Source: Sutterella megalosphaeroides
GTDB taxonomy: Bacteria; Pseudomonadota; Gammaproteobacteria; Burkholderiales; Burkholderiaceae_F
NCBI RefSeq assembly: GCF_003609995.1
Contig: NZ_AP018786.1
Coordinates: 2,304,001-2,368,000, forward strand
Reading direction: 5' to 3'
DNA: 64,000 nucleotides
Positions 26,806 to 35,374 of this stretch are shown here, one piece after another (position 1 is the stretch's first letter; each line of letters starts with the position of its first letter). The notes below the pieces were generated by a model. That model was not told the DNA's origin. It did not search any database and saw only the letters and a program-made list of their open reading frames with translations. The translations under genes were made by a program, and so were the position numbers.

Positions 26806-27022
26806 GAAAACTCCGTTGTGAAGGGATCGTACAACGTACTTGGCGGAGCCGTCGGACACGTCGCGCGGACGTTGTCCGGGAGGGGGCTCGAAAGTACGTA
26901 AACCTTGCGCGCATTGTAGTCTTTTCCGCACGGGAAAGAGTGTGCGAAAAATGTCAGCAAGGAGGGCCGCATGTTGCTCCCCGCCCCCCCTCGGGCGCCC
27001 TCCCCGCGCGAGACGAAACGCT

Positions 27023-27853
27023 TCAGTCGGCGGACTTTCGCATGTAAGCGGCACGGTAAAGAAGAGCCAGCGCAACGCCCGCAAGCGTGTTGCCGAGCGT
27101 TGCGGCCGTCAGGTTTTTCGCAACCGCAGCCCAGGTGAGAAGCCCCAGATCCAGCCCCTCGACCGTGAGACCGCCCGCTTTCAGCATCATCGCAAGGGGC
27201 AGGAAGTAGAGGTTCGCGATGCAGTGCTCGAACCCGAGCGCGACGAACGCGGCCACCGGCAGCATGACGCCCGCCACGCGGTCGATCACGGTACGGCCCG
27301 CGTACGCGACCCACACCCCGAGGCAGACAAGGAGGTTGCAGAGGATGCCTTTGACGAAAATAACGCTCCAGTCGGCCGAGACTTTCGCGATCGCGATCCC
27401 GTACATGCCGCGCGCCAAGGGCCCCGTTTCCGCGATGTGCGATCCGTAGACGAGGAGCGCCACCGTGACGGCGCCCGCGGCGTTCCCGAGCCAGACGAGC
27501 ACCCAGTTTTTGAGAACGGCCTGCCAGCGAATGCGCCCGTCGACCGCGCCCGCGGCGATCATGGTGTTGCCGGTGTAGAGTTCCGCGCCGGCGACGACAA
27601 CGAGCGAAAGCCCGAGCGAAAAGACCGCGCCGCCCATGAACTTTTGAATCGCGTAGGGAAGCGCCGCGTCGGAGGAGAAGAGCGTGCAAAAGAGCCCGCC
27701 CAACGCGATGTAGACCCCCGCCAGGAAGGTGAGCGGCCACTGCTTTGCGAGCGGGATCGAGGTTTTCGTCACCGAAAGCGAAAGCACCTTTTCGGTGACT
27801 TCGGCGGGCGTGAGCGCATCGGGACGGTGGGAATCGAACGAATTCGAGGCCAT
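27023..27853 (-). CDS. Formate/nitrite transporter (FocA/NirC family)
   Basis: 276 residues with six predicted membrane segments. The family signatures are present: GAELYTGN on the second half of helix 3, NWVLVWLGNAAGA on helix 4, and GFEHCIANLYF near helix 5-6. FNT proteins form pentameric channels for formate, nitrite or hydrosulfide. Without pyruvate formate-lyase or nitrite reductase nearby the substrate is undecided. ATG 27853 has AGGAGA upstream. A candidate -10 (TAGAAT, 27997-28002) and an operator-like palindrome lie upstream. Confidence 0.9.
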   Translation of the reverse strand: MASNSFDSHRPDALTPAEVTEKVLSLSVTKTSIPLAKQWPLTFLAGVYIALGGLFCTLFSSDAALPYAIQKFMGGAVFSLGLSLVVVAGAELYTGNTMIAAGAVDGRIRWQAVLKNWVLVWLGNAAGAVTVALLVYGSHIAETGPLARGMYGIAIAKVSADWSVIFVKGILCNLLVCLGVWVAYAGRTVIDRVAGVMLPVAAFVALGFEHCIANLYFLPLAMMLKAGGLTVEGLDLGLLTWAAVAKNLTAATLGNTLAGVALALLYRAAYMRKSAD

Positions 27854-28010
27854 GGAAGTTTCTCCTAAAAACGAGTCGGGAAAGCGGTCTTCGCACCGTC
27901 CGAAGCGTTCGGGAGAGGACGGGTGAAAACGGGAAAAACGGCGCTTTCCGGACGTGTCGCGGGGAGAGTTGTCTTCATGAACCTCGAAGGGAGGCTATTC
28001 TAGCGGACCG

Positions 28011-28030
28011 TTCGGTCGGAAACGACCGAA
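28011..28030. promoter_or_regulatory. 8-4-8 palindrome upstream of the focA-type gene
   Basis: TTCGGTCG-GAAA-CGACCGAA is a perfect inverted repeat. It overlaps where a -35 box would be for the TAGAAT at 27997-28002 on the minus strand. An operator site is inferred. It does not match FNR (TTGAT-N4-ATCAA). Confidence 0.4.
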
Positions 28031-28090
28031 AACACGAAAGCAATCGATCTACGTCGTCGGGAGGACGCAGGCTAAGAAATTCACCCTACG

Positions 28091-28129
28091 AAAAAAAACG
28101 GCGCGCCCTCCCGACGGAGAAGCGCGCCG
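28091..28129 (-). terminator. Terminator after rimO
   Basis: CGGCGCGC (28099-28106) pairs with GCGCGCCG (28122-28129). The minus strand continues into eight T. It lies 79 bp after the rimO stop; a second hairpin (GGCTTTGAA/TTCAAAGCC near 28155-28178) lies between. Confidence 0.85.
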
Positions 28130-28207
28130 CTTGCAGTGGGGTCGACACCGACCGAGGGCTTTGAAAGACATTCAAAGCCGTTCGCCCGACCCGATCCCCG
28201 CACGCGA

Positions 28208-29545
28208 TCACTCTTCGATTTTGCCGATCAGATCGTGCTCTTCGTTCGCGGTGATGCGCACCTTGACGATGTCGCCCGGCTCCAGATGGCGGGGCGTCGT
28301 CACGTAGCACACGCCGTCGATCTCAGGGGCGTCCGCCTTCGTGCGACCGATCGCCACGCCGTCCTCGTCCTCGGGCTCGTCGATGATCACCTCTTCGACG
28401 CGACCGATCTTTTCGGCGAGCTTTTCGCGGGAGATTTCGGCCTGCACTTCCATGAAGCGGCGACGACGCTCTTCGCGTTCTTCGTCGGGGAGAAGCCCCG
28501 GGATCTCGTTCGCGGCGGCGCCTTCGACGGGCGAATAGGCGAAGCACCCGACGCGGTCCAAGCGCGCTTCGCGCAGGAAGTCGAGCAGGTACTCGAATTC
28601 TTCCTCCGTTTCACCGGGGAAGCCCGCGATGAAGGTCGAGCGGATCGTGATGTCGGGGCAGGCCGCACGCCACGCGGCGATGCGTTCGAGGTTCTTTTCC
28701 GCGGAGGCGGGACGCTTCATCGCTTTGAGAACGCGCGGGTGCGCGTGCTGGAAGGGCACGTCGAGGTACGGAAGGATCAAACCTTCGGCCATAAGGGGCA
28801 CCACGGCGTCCACCGACGGATAGGGGTAGACGTAGTGGAGACGCGTCCAGAGACCGAGCTGACCGAGTTCGCTGCAGAGCTCGAGCAAGCGCGTCTTCAC
28901 GGGGCGCCCGCCCGCAAAGTCGAGACGGTAGTTGCGGTCGAGCCCGTAGGCGGCCGTATCCTGACTGATGACGAGGAGCTCCTTGACGCCCGCCTTCTTG
29001 AGGTTTTCCGCTTCGCGCAGAATATCCCCGATCGGACGGCTCGAGAGCGTGCCGCGCAGCTTCGGAATGATGCAGAAGGTGCAGTGGTGGTTGCACCCTT
29101 CGCTGATCTTCAGGTACGCGTAGTGCTTGGGCGTGAGGCGGCAGCCCGCGGCAGGCACGAGGTCGTCCCACGGATCGTGCGGGCGCGGCAGGTGGGCTTC
29201 CACCATCGCCATCACCTGATCGACCGAGTCGGGACCCGTGACGCCGAGCACCTTCGGGAGGCGCTTGGCGATGTAGTTCGAGCCGTCGGCTTCGACGCGT
29301 CCGCCGAGGCACCCGCAAACGATCACGCGACCGTTTTCCTTGAGCGCTTCCGTGATCGCTTCGATGCTTTCTTCGATGGCTTCGTTCACGAAGCCGCACG
29401 TGTTGACGATCACCAGATCGGCGTCCTTGTACGTCTGACCGATGCGATAGCCGCGGGCGCGAAGTTCCGTAACAATCCGCTCGGTATCGACGAGAGCCTT
29501 CGGGCAACCGAGCGAAACGAAGCCGACAACGGGAATCTTTTTCAT
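28208..29545 (-). CDS. rimO: Ribosomal protein S12 methylthiotransferase
   Basis: Radical-SAM enzyme that adds a methylthio group to Asp89 of S12. It has 445 residues. The N-terminal UPF0004 domain carries three Cys ([20 protein letters not shown]). The radical-SAM motif is [12 protein letters not shown], and a C-terminal TRAM domain follows. [17 protein letters not shown] is typical for RimO rather than MiaB. It lies 80 bp downstream of pgeF, on the same strand as rluD-pgeF. Confidence 0.96.
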   Translation of the reverse strand: MKKIPVVGFVSLGCPKALVDTERIVTELRARGYRIGQTYKDADLVIVNTCGFVNEAIEESIEAITEALKENGRVIVCGCLGGRVEADGSNYIAKRLPKVLGVTGPDSVDQVMAMVEAHLPRPHDPWDDLVPAAGCRLTPKHYAYLKISEGCNHHCTFCIIPKLRGTLSSRPIGDILREAENLKKAGVKELLVISQDTAAYGLDRNYRLDFAGGRPVKTRLLELCSELGQLGLWTRLHYVYPYPSVDAVVPLMAEGLILPYLDVPFQHAHPRVLKAMKRPASAEKNLERIAAWRAACPDITIRSTFIAGFPGETEEEFEYLLDFLREARLDRVGCFAYSPVEGAAANEIPGLLPDEEREERRRRFMEVQAEISREKLAEKIGRVEEVIIDEPEDEDGVAIGRTKADAPEIDGVCYVTTPRHLEPGDIVKVRITANEEHDLIGKIEE

Positions 29546-29625
29546 AAGTCACTGTCGGGCGCTTCGGGCCGTGAGGCCAAAGCGCCCTTTTCTATCGTTG
29601 ATGGAAATGGGGGTCTTGGGAGGCG

Positions 29626-30480
29626 TCAGGAGGCGGGCGCCGCTTCGGCGCTCTCGGTACCTTCGGCGGGCTTCAGCCAGATCATCGCCGCGTGACGGCC
29701 CGACTTTTCACCGTCGCGCCGGAAGCTGTAGAAGCGTTCGGCGTTCGCGTAGGTCGAAAGACCGCAGTCGACGATGTCCGCTTCGGCGAGGCCCGAGGCT
29801 TCGAGCGCGCTCGCGGCCAATTGCGCGAGGTCCGCGAGATAGCGGCCGTTTTCTTTTTTCACGAAAGCGCCGTCAAGCACCTCGGCGGGCAGCAGTTCGG
29901 CCATGGCATCGCGAACGTCTTCGCCCACTTCGAAGTCGAGCGCTCCGATGCGCGGCCCGAGCCAGGCCGCAAGGCGCGCGCTCGGGTCTTGGAGCCGCTC
30001 GCGCATGAGGGCGACGGTCTTCTGAAGGATCCCTGCCGCGAGGCTCCGCCAGCCCGCGTGCACCGCCGCAACGATGCGCCCCTTGTCGTCCGACAAAAGC
30101 ACCGGGAGGCAGTCCGCCACCATCACGGTGCAGACGACGCCCGGCGTCATCGTCCAGGAGGCGTCCGCGGCCGGGGGCTCCTTCGCACCCTGCCAGTCGT
30201 CCGCGTGCACGATCGTCGTGCCGTGGACCTGTTCGAGCCAGACGGGATCCGACGGTACGAGCTGCGCGACGATGTCGCGGTTCATGCGCACGCACGCGCC
30301 GAAGTCGCCCGTGTGCGGCGCGACGTTGAGGCCCATGACGCCGCGGGCGTCGCCCCAGGGGCCGCTCGAGACGCCGCCTTCGCGGCAGGTAAAGAGCGCG
30401 TCCGTCGTCGCGGAGACGCGTTCGCGCCAACTCGCCGCGGGTTGCAGGATGTCGAGTCCGGGTTTGTAGAGTTCAGCCAT
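29626..30480 (-). CDS. pgeF: Peptidoglycan editing factor / purine nucleoside phosphorylase (YfiH/YlmD, laccase-domain)
   Basis: 284 residues of the Cu-oxidase_4 (DUF152) family. The His-Cys-His metal/active-site residues are in LEQVHGT, VADCLPVLLSD and AAVHAGWRSLA. E. coli YfiH keeps L-Ala in the muropeptide precursor; related enzymes cleave purine nucleosides. It starts 19 bp after the rluD stop, the same order as in E. coli (rluD-yfiH). Confidence 0.93.
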   Translation of the reverse strand: MAELYKPGLDILQPAASWRERVSATTDALFTCREGGVSSGPWGDARGVMGLNVAPHTGDFGACVRMNRDIVAQLVPSDPVWLEQVHGTTIVHADDWQGAKEPPAADASWTMTPGVVCTVMVADCLPVLLSDDKGRIVAAVHAGWRSLAAGILQKTVALMRERLQDPSARLAAWLGPRIGALDFEVGEDVRDAMAELLPAEVLDGAFVKKENGRYLADLAQLAASALEASGLAEADIVDCGLSTYANAERFYSFRRDGEKSGRHAAMIWLKPAEGTESAEAAPAS

Positions 30481-30499
30481 GACGTTCTCGCTTAAAGAC

Positions 30500-31588
30500 T
30501 CAGATCTGGGGAAGGATGTCGCGTTCGAACACCGTGACGGGCCGATCCCAGGGACCGAAATAGAGTTCGTTCATGAGTTCGATCATGTCGTCTTCGGGCG
30601 GCACGAACCACTCCATCGTTTCGCCCGTCTTCGGGTGGATAAGCCCGAGGCGCGAGGCGTGGAGCGCCTGACGGTGAAAGTCGAGCGCGTTTTCCATCTT
30701 GACGGCGATCCCCGGGGCGCGGCCGCGGTAGACCTGGTCGCCCACAAGCGGCAGATCCTCGCCCGTGAGGTGCACGCGAATCTGGTGCGTGCGCCCCGTA
30801 TCGAGGCGACACGCGACCCACGAGACGGGAATCCCTTCGAATTCGGACCAGCCGACCGTGCGGGCGCGGGTGCGGGCGTACTTCGCGCGAACGCCCGTCG
30901 ACCCGGGGAAGCCCTTCATGCGGGTGCGATTGCGAGGATCGCGCCCGATCGGCACTTCGACCGTGAATTCGGGGGCGGCCGTCCCGATCGTGATCGCCCA
31001 GTATTCGCGCTTCACGGTGCGCTCCTGTAGCTGACGCACGAGGTTCGTCTGCGCGGCAAGCGTGCGCGCCACCACCATGAGACCCGTCGTGTCGCGGTCG
31101 AGTCGGTGCACGATCCCCGCGCGGGGCACTTCCTTCAATTCCGGATAGTGCCAAAGAAGGCCGTTCAGCAGCGTCCCGTCGGGGTTGCCCGCACCGGGAT
31201 GCACGACGAGACCCGCGGGCTTGTTGATGACGATGATCGTGTCGTCCTCGTAGACCGTTTCGAATTCGACGTCTTCCTGGGGCGTGAAGGCGAGCGCCTC
31301 GTCGAGACGGGGCTCTTCGAGAAGCTGAATCTCGTCGCCTTCGGCCACTTTGGCGCGCACTTTTTCGCACACGACGCCGTTCACTTCGACCGAGCCCGAC
31401 TCGATGAGCTTTTGCAGTCGCGCGCGGGAAACGTCGGGCATCAGGCCCGCGAGAACCTTGTCAAGGCGCTCGCCCCAGACACCTTCCACGGTGAATGAAG
31501 GTAAATTCTCGTCGTCGGCCGCATCATCGGCCGGAAACCCCTCGGTATAATCACCGCATTCTTTTTCGTCGGCTGCCAAGTCTCTCAT
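30500..31588 (-). CDS. rluD: 23S rRNA pseudouridine(1911/1915/1917) synthase
   Basis: Modifies helix 69 of 23S rRNA. An S4-like domain (GERLDKVLAGLMPDVSRARLQ) precedes the RluA catalytic domain with the active-site Asp in HRLDRDTTGL. GRTHQIRVHL is present. The 362-residue form uses ATG 31588, which has a good AGAGGA site but overlaps the divergent bamD start codon by two bases, and the first ~33 residues are acidic and not conserved. GTG at 31489 would give a family-sized protein starting at the S4 domain, but lacks a ribosome site. Function is certain; the start is not. Confidence 0.93.
   Translation of the reverse strand: MRDLAADEKECGDYTEGFPADDAADDENLPSFTVEGVWGERLDKVLAGLMPDVSRARLQKLIESGSVEVNGVVCEKVRAKVAEGDEIQLLEEPRLDEALAFTPQEDVEFETVYEDDTIIVINKPAGLVVHPGAGNPDGTLLNGLLWHYPELKEVPRAGIVHRLDRDTTGLMVVARTLAAQTNLVRQLQERTVKREYWAITIGTAAPEFTVEVPIGRDPRNRTRMKGFPGSTGVRAKYARTRARTVGWSEFEGIPVSWVACRLDTGRTHQIRVHLTGEDLPLVGDQVYRGRAPGIAVKMENALDFHRQALHASRLGLIHPKTGETMEWFVPPEDDMIELMNELYFGPWDRPVTVFERDILPQI
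31546..31551 (+). promoter_or_regulatory. -10 box of the bamD promoter
   Basis: A perfect TATAAT (31546-31551) would start transcription near 31558, about 29 nt before the bamD ATG. No good -35 is visible. The box lies inside the rluD reading frame if rluD starts at 31588. Confidence 0.6.
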
Positions 31589-32375
31589 GAAATTCCTCTT
31601 TCCTATTAAGCGTCTTTTGCTTCGTTCCGCCGCGCTCGTAACGGTGACGCTCGCCACCGCTTCCTGCTCGTGGCTCCAGAGTCTCGACACCGACCCCACG
31701 ATCGACTGGTCGGCCGACAAGCTCTATACGGAAGCCCGTACCGCGCTCGATGATAGCAACTGGACTCAGGCGAAGGACTACTACCAGAAGCTCGAAGCGC
31801 GCTTCCCCTTCGGTCAGTACGCGCAGCAGGCTCAGATCGAGCTCATCTACGCGAACTGGAAGGACGGCGACGCGCCCGGGGCCGTGCAGGCCGCGGATCG
31901 ATTCCTGCGCTCGTACCCGAACCATCCGAACAGCGACTACGTCATGTATCTGAAGGCGCTCGCGACGCTCAACGAAACGGACAGCTGGTTCAACATCCTT
32001 GCCGCCGAAGATCTGGCGGAACGCGACGCCAACGCTTCGCGCGAAGCGTTCGACATCTTCAAAGAGCTGACGCTGCGTTTCCCGGAAAGCCGCTTCGCTC
32101 CCGAAGCGCGTCGCCGCATGCACGCCCTCGTCCTGGCTCAGGCCGAGCACGAACTGAAAACCGCGCAATATTACTACGTTCGCCATGCTTACGTGGCCGC
32201 GATCGAACGCGCGCAGCGCGTCGTGCGCGAATTTCAGAATACGCCGATGCGCGACGACGCTCTCGAGTTGATCGCCGCGTGCTACGACGAACTCAAGATG
32301 ACGGACCTCGCCGCGGACACGCGCCGCATCATCGAGGCGAACAAGGGCAAGGTTCGCAAGGAACCCGCCCGCTAA
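31587..32375 (+). CDS. bamD: BamD, outer-membrane protein assembly lipoprotein
   Basis: Essential TPR lipoprotein of the BAM complex that inserts beta-barrel proteins. It has 262 residues. A lipoprotein signal ends in the lipobox ATASC (Cys about residue 28). Tetratricopeptide repeats follow: YTEARTALDDSNWTQAKDYY, FPFGQYAQQAQIELIY and SYPNHPNSDYVMYLKAL. It is divergent from rluD as in E. coli. No ribosome site precedes the ATG. A terminator follows. Confidence 0.97.
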   Translation: MKFLFPIKRLLLRSAALVTVTLATASCSWLQSLDTDPTIDWSADKLYTEARTALDDSNWTQAKDYYQKLEARFPFGQYAQQAQIELIYANWKDGDAPGAVQAADRFLRSYPNHPNSDYVMYLKALATLNETDSWFNILAAEDLAERDANASREAFDIFKELTLRFPESRFAPEARRRMHALVLAQAEHELKTAQYYYVRHAYVAAIERAQRVVREFQNTPMRDDALELIAACYDELKMTDLAADTRRIIEANKGKVRKEPAR

Positions 32376-32408
32376 CGAACGACGCGACGTCGTCTTCAAA
32401 TTAACGAA

Positions 32409-32438
32409 GGGAGTCCCGAAGTGGGGCTCCCTTTTTTC
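32409..32438 (+). terminator. Terminator after bamD
   Basis: GGGAGTCCC pairs with GGGGCTCCC (one G-U), followed by TTTTTT. The next ~220 bp up to 32660 hold no supported gene. Confidence 0.85.
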
Positions 32439-32660
32439 TTGCCCTTCACGTGCGGCGAGCGTCGCCGACGCCGCGATTGACGGAACACACGGGCGCCGCA
32501 CGACGATGCCGCTCGGGCGGCTTTGCGATCGGATCCTCGAAGTTTGCGGCTTGGAGCCGTTGTCGGCCCTCGAAACGGAAGCGAGCCTGAGGCGCAAGCT
32601 CCGGATGCCGTTTCCTTTATCGAAGGCGATCACGCGCGAGCCGTGATCCGCTGAACATTG

Positions 32661-32696
32661 AAAAAAAACGGGAACCACAAGGGGTTCCCGTTTTTC
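32661..32696. terminator. Terminator after the UMF1-type transporter
   Basis: CGGGAACC pairs with GGTTCCCG. Eight T follow on the minus strand and TTTTTC on plus. Confidence 0.8.
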
Positions 32697-32720
32697 GTTT
32701 GAAGTTGCCGTCTCGGCTTC

Positions 32721-34037
32721 TCAGTCGGCGGCTTCCGCCGCGCGGCGGCCTCGATCGAGGTTGAGAGGCATCAGCGCAAGGAGCGCCGCAGCGAAGAAGA
32801 GCCCCGTCACGGCAATCGCCATGCGGTGGTCGTTCCCCGTCATCCACGTGACCGCCCCGTAGGAGAGCGGTCCCACGATCGCCGCCACCCAGAGGGCCAT
32901 GTTCCAGAAGCTGTAGAACTCCGCAAGGCGCGCCTTCGGGGCGAGTACGCCCACCATCGCGCGACCGGCCGACTGCGAGGAACCCATGGCCAGACCCGCG
33001 AGGTTCGCGGCCGCCCAGAACATGCCGCGCGTTTCCGCAAGGCACGCCACAACGATCATCGCAAGCCACACGAGAAGCGTGATCGCCAACGCGCGCTTGT
33101 GGCCGATCGCGTCCTGAACGTACCCGAAGAGAAACGCCCCGATCGCCGCCGTGATGTTGACGAGGAACACCATGAAGATCGTGTCGGCGGTTTCAAAGCC
33201 CATCACGGCCGAGGCGTAGACGGCCGAAAGCGTGATGACGACCGAGACGCCGCACTGGTAGAGAAAGCCGCAAAGCGCCAGGGTCGCGAAGTCGCGGTAG
33301 CGCGGGAGCGCCTTGAGGGTGCGCGTCACTTCACGGAAACTTTCCGCAACGGCACCGGTGATCGTCCCCGAGGAGTCCGTAGAAGAACCCGCATTCACGC
33401 GCGGCACGGACCGCTCCTTGAGCCAGAGAAAGAGCGGGGTCGAGGCGAGCGCAAAAACGAAAGCCGTGATGAGCATGGTGCCCGCCACGCACTGATCGAA
33501 CGTGAGCCCGAAGGATTCCCCCTGCGTCACGACGAGAAGCGACGCGCCGAGCGTCACGAGCCCCCCGCAGTAGCCGAAGGCCCAGCCCCAGCCCGACACC
33601 TTGCCGAGCGAGGACTCGGGCGCGATCTCGGGCAGAAAGGCCGAATTGAGCGTTTCGCCCACGTTGTAGGCGAGGTTCGAGAGGACGATCATGAGGGAGG
33701 CCCACACGATCGTGCCCGGTCCCGCAAACGCCAATCCCGCGGTCGCGGCGATGCAGAGGACGGTCATCGCGAAGAGCCACTTCTTCTTTTCCGCCCGAGC
33801 GTCCGCCACGGCACCGATCACGGGCATCGCAAGGAGGCTCGCCGCATTCGAGAGCGCGATCACGCACGTCCAAACAAAGGTCGCCCAGTCGGCGTCGCCC
33901 GCCACGACCGAGACGAAATACGCGTTGAAGACCGCCGTCAGCACGACGGTCGTGTAGCCCGAATTGGCAAAGTCGAATGCGGCCCAGGCCCAGACCTCCC
34001 GGGGACGCACCCCGGGCTTCAAAAGTTCGGCTCTCAC
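32721..34037 (-). CDS. MFS transporter, UMF1/Atg22-like family
   Basis: 438 residues with about twelve hydrophobic segments. The N-terminus EVWAWAAFDFANSGYTTVV and the internal YNVGETLNSAFLPEIAP are characteristic of the UMF1 (Vacuole effluxer Atg22-like) branch. Substrate is unknown; yeast Atg22 exports amino acids. The start is GTG 34037, supported by GGGAG eight bases upstream and by the GTGA overlap with the stop of the upstream histone-deacetylase-like gene, so the two are translationally coupled. Confidence 0.88.
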   Translation of the reverse strand: MRAELLKPGVRPREVWAWAAFDFANSGYTTVVLTAVFNAYFVSVVAGDADWATFVWTCVIALSNAASLLAMPVIGAVADARAEKKKWLFAMTVLCIAATAGLAFAGPGTIVWASLMIVLSNLAYNVGETLNSAFLPEIAPESSLGKVSGWGWAFGYCGGLVTLGASLLVVTQGESFGLTFDQCVAGTMLITAFVFALASTPLFLWLKERSVPRVNAGSSTDSSGTITGAVAESFREVTRTLKALPRYRDFATLALCGFLYQCGVSVVITLSAVYASAVMGFETADTIFMVFLVNITAAIGAFLFGYVQDAIGHKRALAITLLVWLAMIVVACLAETRGMFWAAANLAGLAMGSSQSAGRAMVGVLAPKARLAEFYSFWNMALWVAAIVGPLSYGAVTWMTGNDHRMAIAVTGLFFAAALLALMPLNLDRGRRAAEAAD

Positions 34038-34999
34038 GTTCGGTTTCTCCCGAGCATCTGCAAATGTACGAGGACGCTGCGCGCCAGACTGCGAAGGCTG
34101 TAGCCGCCTTCGAGAACGCTCACCAAGCGCCCGTCGCAAAGCGCCTCGGAGGCGTCGACGAGGCGCCTCGTGAGGTAGGCGTAGTCGACTTCGGAAAATT
34201 TGAGCTGCGCCATCGTCTCTTCGGTATGGGCGTCAAAGCCCGAGGAGAGAAAAATCATCTGCGGGCGGAAGGCTTCGAGTTTCGGCAGCCACAGTCCCTC
34301 GACGATTTCGCGCAGGGTCGTGCCGTCGGCGCCCGCCGCGAGCGGGGTCGCGACAACGTTCGACGGGGTCGGAACGATCCGTCGATCGGGAAAAAGCGGC
34401 CACTGAAAGAGCGAGAAAAACCGCACGGACGGATTTTCGGCCACGATCTCTTCGGTGCCGTCCCCGTGATGGACGTCGAAGTCGATCACGGCGACGCGCT
34501 CCAGACGGCGGCGCCGCAGCGCGTAGAGCGCTCCCACCGCCACGTTGTTCACGAAACAGAAGCCCGAGGCGCGGGCGCGGCCCGCGTGGTGTCCGGGCGG
34601 ACGCACGGCGCAAAAGACGTTGCGCACCGTGCGCTCCAAAAGGGCGTCGACCGCTTCGACGACGGCACCCGCCGAGCACATCGCCGCGCGGTACGTGTCG
34701 GCGCCGACCCGCATGTCAGGCATCGAAAAGCGGGCGAGCGCCTCCGGGTCGCCCGCCGAGGCGCGCTCGAGCCGATCGAGGTACTCGGGATCGTGGGCAA
34801 GCTCGACCGTCGTACGTTCCGCAGGGCCGCAAAGACGCCGGTCCACCCGTTCGTCGAGTCCGCCGACGAGCATCCGGCTTTCGATCGCATCGATGCGGGC
34901 GGCCGCTTCCGGAGCGCCGTCGAGGGGATTGGGCGCGAGCGCGAGTTCATGCGTGAAGTAGCCCGTCGGGAGCGTTCGCCAATCGTCGTTTGTCGTCAT
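34034..34999 (-). CDS. Histone deacetylase-family amidohydrolase
   Basis: 321 residues of the arginase/deacetylase fold (AcuC/acetylpolyamine amidohydrolase group). The motifs are RPPGHHAGRARASGFCFVNN split by family convention (RPPGHHA then GFCFVNN), the zinc site IDFDVHHGDGT, and LSSGFDAH. Bacterial members remove acetyl groups from polyamines, small molecules or proteins. ATG 34999 is used; the frame is open upstream without homology. It shares a 4-nt overlap (GTGA) with the UMF1-type transporter downstream, which suggests deacetylation and transport of a related compound. Confidence 0.92.
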   Translation of the reverse strand: MTTNDDWRTLPTGYFTHELALAPNPLDGAPEAAARIDAIESRMLVGGLDERVDRRLCGPAERTTVELAHDPEYLDRLERASAGDPEALARFSMPDMRVGADTYRAAMCSAGAVVEAVDALLERTVRNVFCAVRPPGHHAGRARASGFCFVNNVAVGALYALRRRRLERVAVIDFDVHHGDGTEEIVAENPSVRFFSLFQWPLFPDRRIVPTPSNVVATPLAAGADGTTLREIVEGLWLPKLEAFRPQMIFLSSGFDAHTEETMAQLKFSEVDYAYLTRRLVDASEALCDGRLVSVLEGGYSLRSLARSVLVHLQMLGRNRT

Positions 35000-35191
35000 G
35001 AAGTATGTTGGGGGCGAGCCTCGCAAAGTCGATGCGGGCGCGCCTTCTCGTGTGTTGGATTGCCGAAAGCCTAGCATAAGCACGCTGAAGTGCTCGTTCG
35101 TGCCTTCGCGCGGGTAACGCCCGAAGACGGACTCCGACACTCGGATACATCTCGCCCGTGCCCGTCCCCCGAAGAACCCCGCTTCGCCCGC

Positions 35192-35197
35192 TACAAT
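35192..35197 (+). promoter_or_regulatory. Candidate -10 box (TACAAT) before the lytic transglycosylase
   Basis: GCTACAATCGAG in the 375-bp divergent gap 35000-35374. The same TACAAT form occurs before pssA (38892), NSS-1 (43007), NSS-2 (44463) and the flavodoxin/ferredoxin gene (50475), so it looks like a common -10 of this genome. No clear -35. Confidence 0.4.
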
Positions 35198-35374
35198 CGA
35201 GCGGTCCCCGTATTCCCGATACGCCCCGTTGCGTCGTCGCACGACGGACTCGGGCGGGGAAGACGCCGGTTGCGGCCGGACGTCCGACAAAATGCCCGTC
35301 CATTACGACTTACGATAGGAGTCGGCACCCGCCTTCGCGCGACACCGCACGAAGCCCCGGGGCCGATCGCTGCC

